A stretch of DNA of 6,185 nucleotides from positions 1 to 6,185 of the forward strand of contig SLLP01000071.1 in the NCBI GenBank assembly GCA_007133995.1, read 5' to 3'. Made by a program: the position numbers and the translations under genes. Source of the stretch: Balneolales bacterium. GTDB taxonomy: Bacteria; Bacteroidota; Rhodothermia; Balneolales; Natronogracilivirgulaceae. The notes beneath the pieces were generated by a model. The model saw only the letters and a program-made list of their open reading frames with translations. It was not told the origin of the DNA and searched no databases. Below, one piece after another: positions 5,212-6,185 of the stretch (positions are counted from its first letter, which is position 1; every line of letters starts with the position of its first letter).

Positions 5212-5418
5212 CCTGTGATGAACGTCAGAAGGAAGACGAAGCATCAGCCGGCCGGAAAATGGCTTGTCTGGCTCCTCGTTCCGTTGTTGGCATAAATCCA
5301 GATAATCATCAATAGAGTCACGAAAGGCTTGTTCCAGTTCGTCAACACTTTTCCCTTGAAATGATATTCTGCTCCGGTCATGTTTCTTCGCATGAAGACG
5401 CGCATATCGGGTGCATAA
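5212..5418 (-). pseudogene. hicB: Truncated HicB-family antitoxin remnant
   Basis: The reverse strand encodes ISFQGKSVDELEQAFRDSID from 5367, then DYLDLCQQRNEEPDKPFSG, and RLMLRLPSDVHHR ending at 5212. This is the middle of HicB-type antitoxins: the F-x-G-x-S-V-x-E-L-x-x-A-F motif, the DDYLxxC helix, the GEEPDKPFSG-like loop, and the start of the C-terminal DNA-binding RLP-x-x-x-H-R segment. The usual N-terminal strand pair (Y-x-G-x-V-x-x-D up to G-L-x-D-V) is missing. The frame opens after a TGA at 5421-5419, has no ATG, and reads LHAKKHDRSR where the family has its second strand. The conserved SLN ending of the DNA-binding part is also lost. No HicA toxin is seen in the 50 bases upstream. 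I therefore call it a dead antitoxin gene, known only from its central 52 residues. Confidence 0.65.
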
Positions 5419-5468
5419 TCAGCGCACTACAGGCACATTATCCACCGCACGACAAGCCGCCTTCGAAC

Positions 5469-6185
5469 TCACACCCTGGACGCAAGCAGCACCTTGCCGA
5501 AGTTGCGCCGCTCTTCGATATACGTATGGGCCACCGCCGCCTCTTCAAAGGTGAACACCGCATCCACATGCGGATTGATCCAGCCCTCTTCGGCTCCCTT
5601 CAGGATCTCCCTGGCCCATCCGGCGACCTTCTCTTTCTCGCTCCAGAGCCGGCCGATATTCACGCCATAGGCGCCCTTGTTCTGGTTCATCAGCTGTACG
5701 GGCGTCCAGAACGGCATTTTCTGCAGCAGCGGCACGTAGCGAAGCGGACCGGGAAGGGTGGATTCGGTTACCTGTGATACGCCGAACATGCCCAGTCGTC
5801 CGGTCGGACGCAGTGCCTGCCAGCTCTGCTTCCAGCTGGAACCGCCCATCGGATCGAAAATGACATCGGCGCCATGTCCGCCGGTATGATGCCGCACGGC
5901 CTTGACCCAGTCGCCCCGCCGGTAGTCGATGGCCACATCCAGCCCGCGCTCTTTCAGGCGTTCGTGCTTGCCGGGGGATGCGGTGCCGAGGGTGCGCGCT
6001 CCGATGTGCCGGGCGATGTCGAGCGCCGCCAGCCCCACGCCGCCACCGGCATTGTGGATGAGCACCGTGTCGCCGCTTCGCAGCCCGCCCATCTCCGCCA
6101 GCTGCCAGGCGGTCAGGTAGTTGACCGGGATGGCCGCCGCATCGGCCAGAGAAAGCTTTTCCGGGATGGCGAAAACCTGCTCCGG
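5469..6185 (-). CDS. Medium-chain NAD(P)H:quinone oxidoreductase / VAT-1-like zinc-independent dehydrogenase, 5' truncated by window edge
   Basis: The frame is open from the window edge and yields 238 residues, about two thirds of a normal MDR enzyme of some 340; the N-terminal substrate domain lies outside. It begins PEQVFAIPEKLSLADAAAIP and VNYLTAWQLAE, the hinge typical of the quinone-oxidoreductase branch. The Rossmann fold follows, with SGDTVLIHNAGGGVGLAALD holding the AGGGVG nucleotide loop (fragment residues 46-51), then GTASPGKHERLKERGLDVAI. Later segments (GADVIFDPMGGSSW, LRPTGRLGMFG, NKGAYGVNIGRLW, EEGWINPHVDAVFTFEEAA, AHTYIEERRNFGKVLL) match VAT-1-like members closely. No structural-zinc cysteine cluster is visible in this part. 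The expected role is NADPH-dependent reduction of quinones or enones in the cytosol; the substrate is not known. The segment is clearly more GC-rich than its left neighbours. Confidence 0.9.
   Translation of the reverse strand, partial: PEQVFAIPEKLSLADAAAIPVNYLTAWQLAEMGGLRSGDTVLIHNAGGGVGLAALDIARHIGARTLGTASPGKHERLKERGLDVAIDYRRGDWVKAVRHHTGGHGADVIFDPMGGSSWKQSWQALRPTGRLGMFGVSQVTESTLPGPLRYVPLLQKMPFWTPVQLMNQNKGAYGVNIGRLWSEKEKVAGWAREILKGAEEGWINPHVDAVFTFEEAAVAHTYIEERRNFGKVLLASRV

Noticed and set aside
4957..5295. 112-residue plus-strand open frame
   Set aside because: It lies opposite the HicB-like and membrane fragments, with no ribosome binding site and no family resemblance.
1..6185. Search for CRISPR arrays, tRNA/rRNA genes, transposases, integrases or a multi-gene defence cassette
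   Set aside because: No regularly spaced repeats, cloverleaf, recombinase motif or co-directional set of defence-type genes was seen; the intact genes are unrelated single units.

Overview
The window looks like a piece of a Bacteroidota/Balneolota-type bacterial chromosome. I base this on protein style, on A/T-rich leaders at several starts, and on the mix of genes: a secreted D-aminoacylase-like amidohydrolase, a PrxQ-type peroxiredoxin, amphi-Trp, GYD and DUF805 proteins. The taxonomic call is an inference and only moderately secure. I see no phage, IS element, CRISPR array, rRNA or tRNA. Composition is uneven: the segment 6001-6060 is 44/60 G+C, whereas 4381-4440 is 19/60.

Layout. Position 1-158 (minus) is the start of a sodium/proton-dicarboxylate (SDF family) symporter that runs off the left edge. 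Position 287-373 (plus) is a 28-residue hydrophobic mini-ORF with a strong ribosome binding site. Position 425-2068 (minus) is an exported N-acyl-D-amino-acid deacylase-like enzyme. It diverges from a PrxQ/BCP peroxiredoxin (2327-2818, plus); the region between them carries several TATCAAA/TTTGATA half-sites and a TATAAT box. The peroxiredoxin converges on an amphi-Trp gene (2950-3225, minus), which diverges from a GYD-domain gene (3420-3707, plus).

From 3703 to 5468 the window changes character. A TATAAT overlapping the GYD stop, a 9-bp inverted repeat, three tandem 13-bp repeats and a strong terminator hairpin outline a possible small RNA of about 190 nt. Next comes a decayed serine beta-lactamase-like hydrolase (3925-4292). 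Its signal peptide is joined out of frame to the LLTHTAG region, and the SxxK part is missing. An intact DUF805 membrane protein (4543-4896) follows, with its own terminator. Position 4984-5418 (minus) then holds two gene remnants in one reading frame: the middle of a HicB antitoxin, and the C-terminal transmembrane segment of an unknown protein interrupted by TGA.

The right end (5469-6185, minus) is a GC-rich, 5'-truncated medium-chain NAD(P)H:quinone-oxidoreductase/VAT-1-like gene. The intact genes are mostly single-gene units in alternating orientation, so there is no obvious pathway. The common flavour is housekeeping plus redox/stress accessory functions, with a decayed strip at 3.9-5.4 kb. 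I found no convincing new multi-gene system. The most original signals are the candidate small RNA with its tandem repeats, the mini-membrane ORF, and the two gene graveyards.
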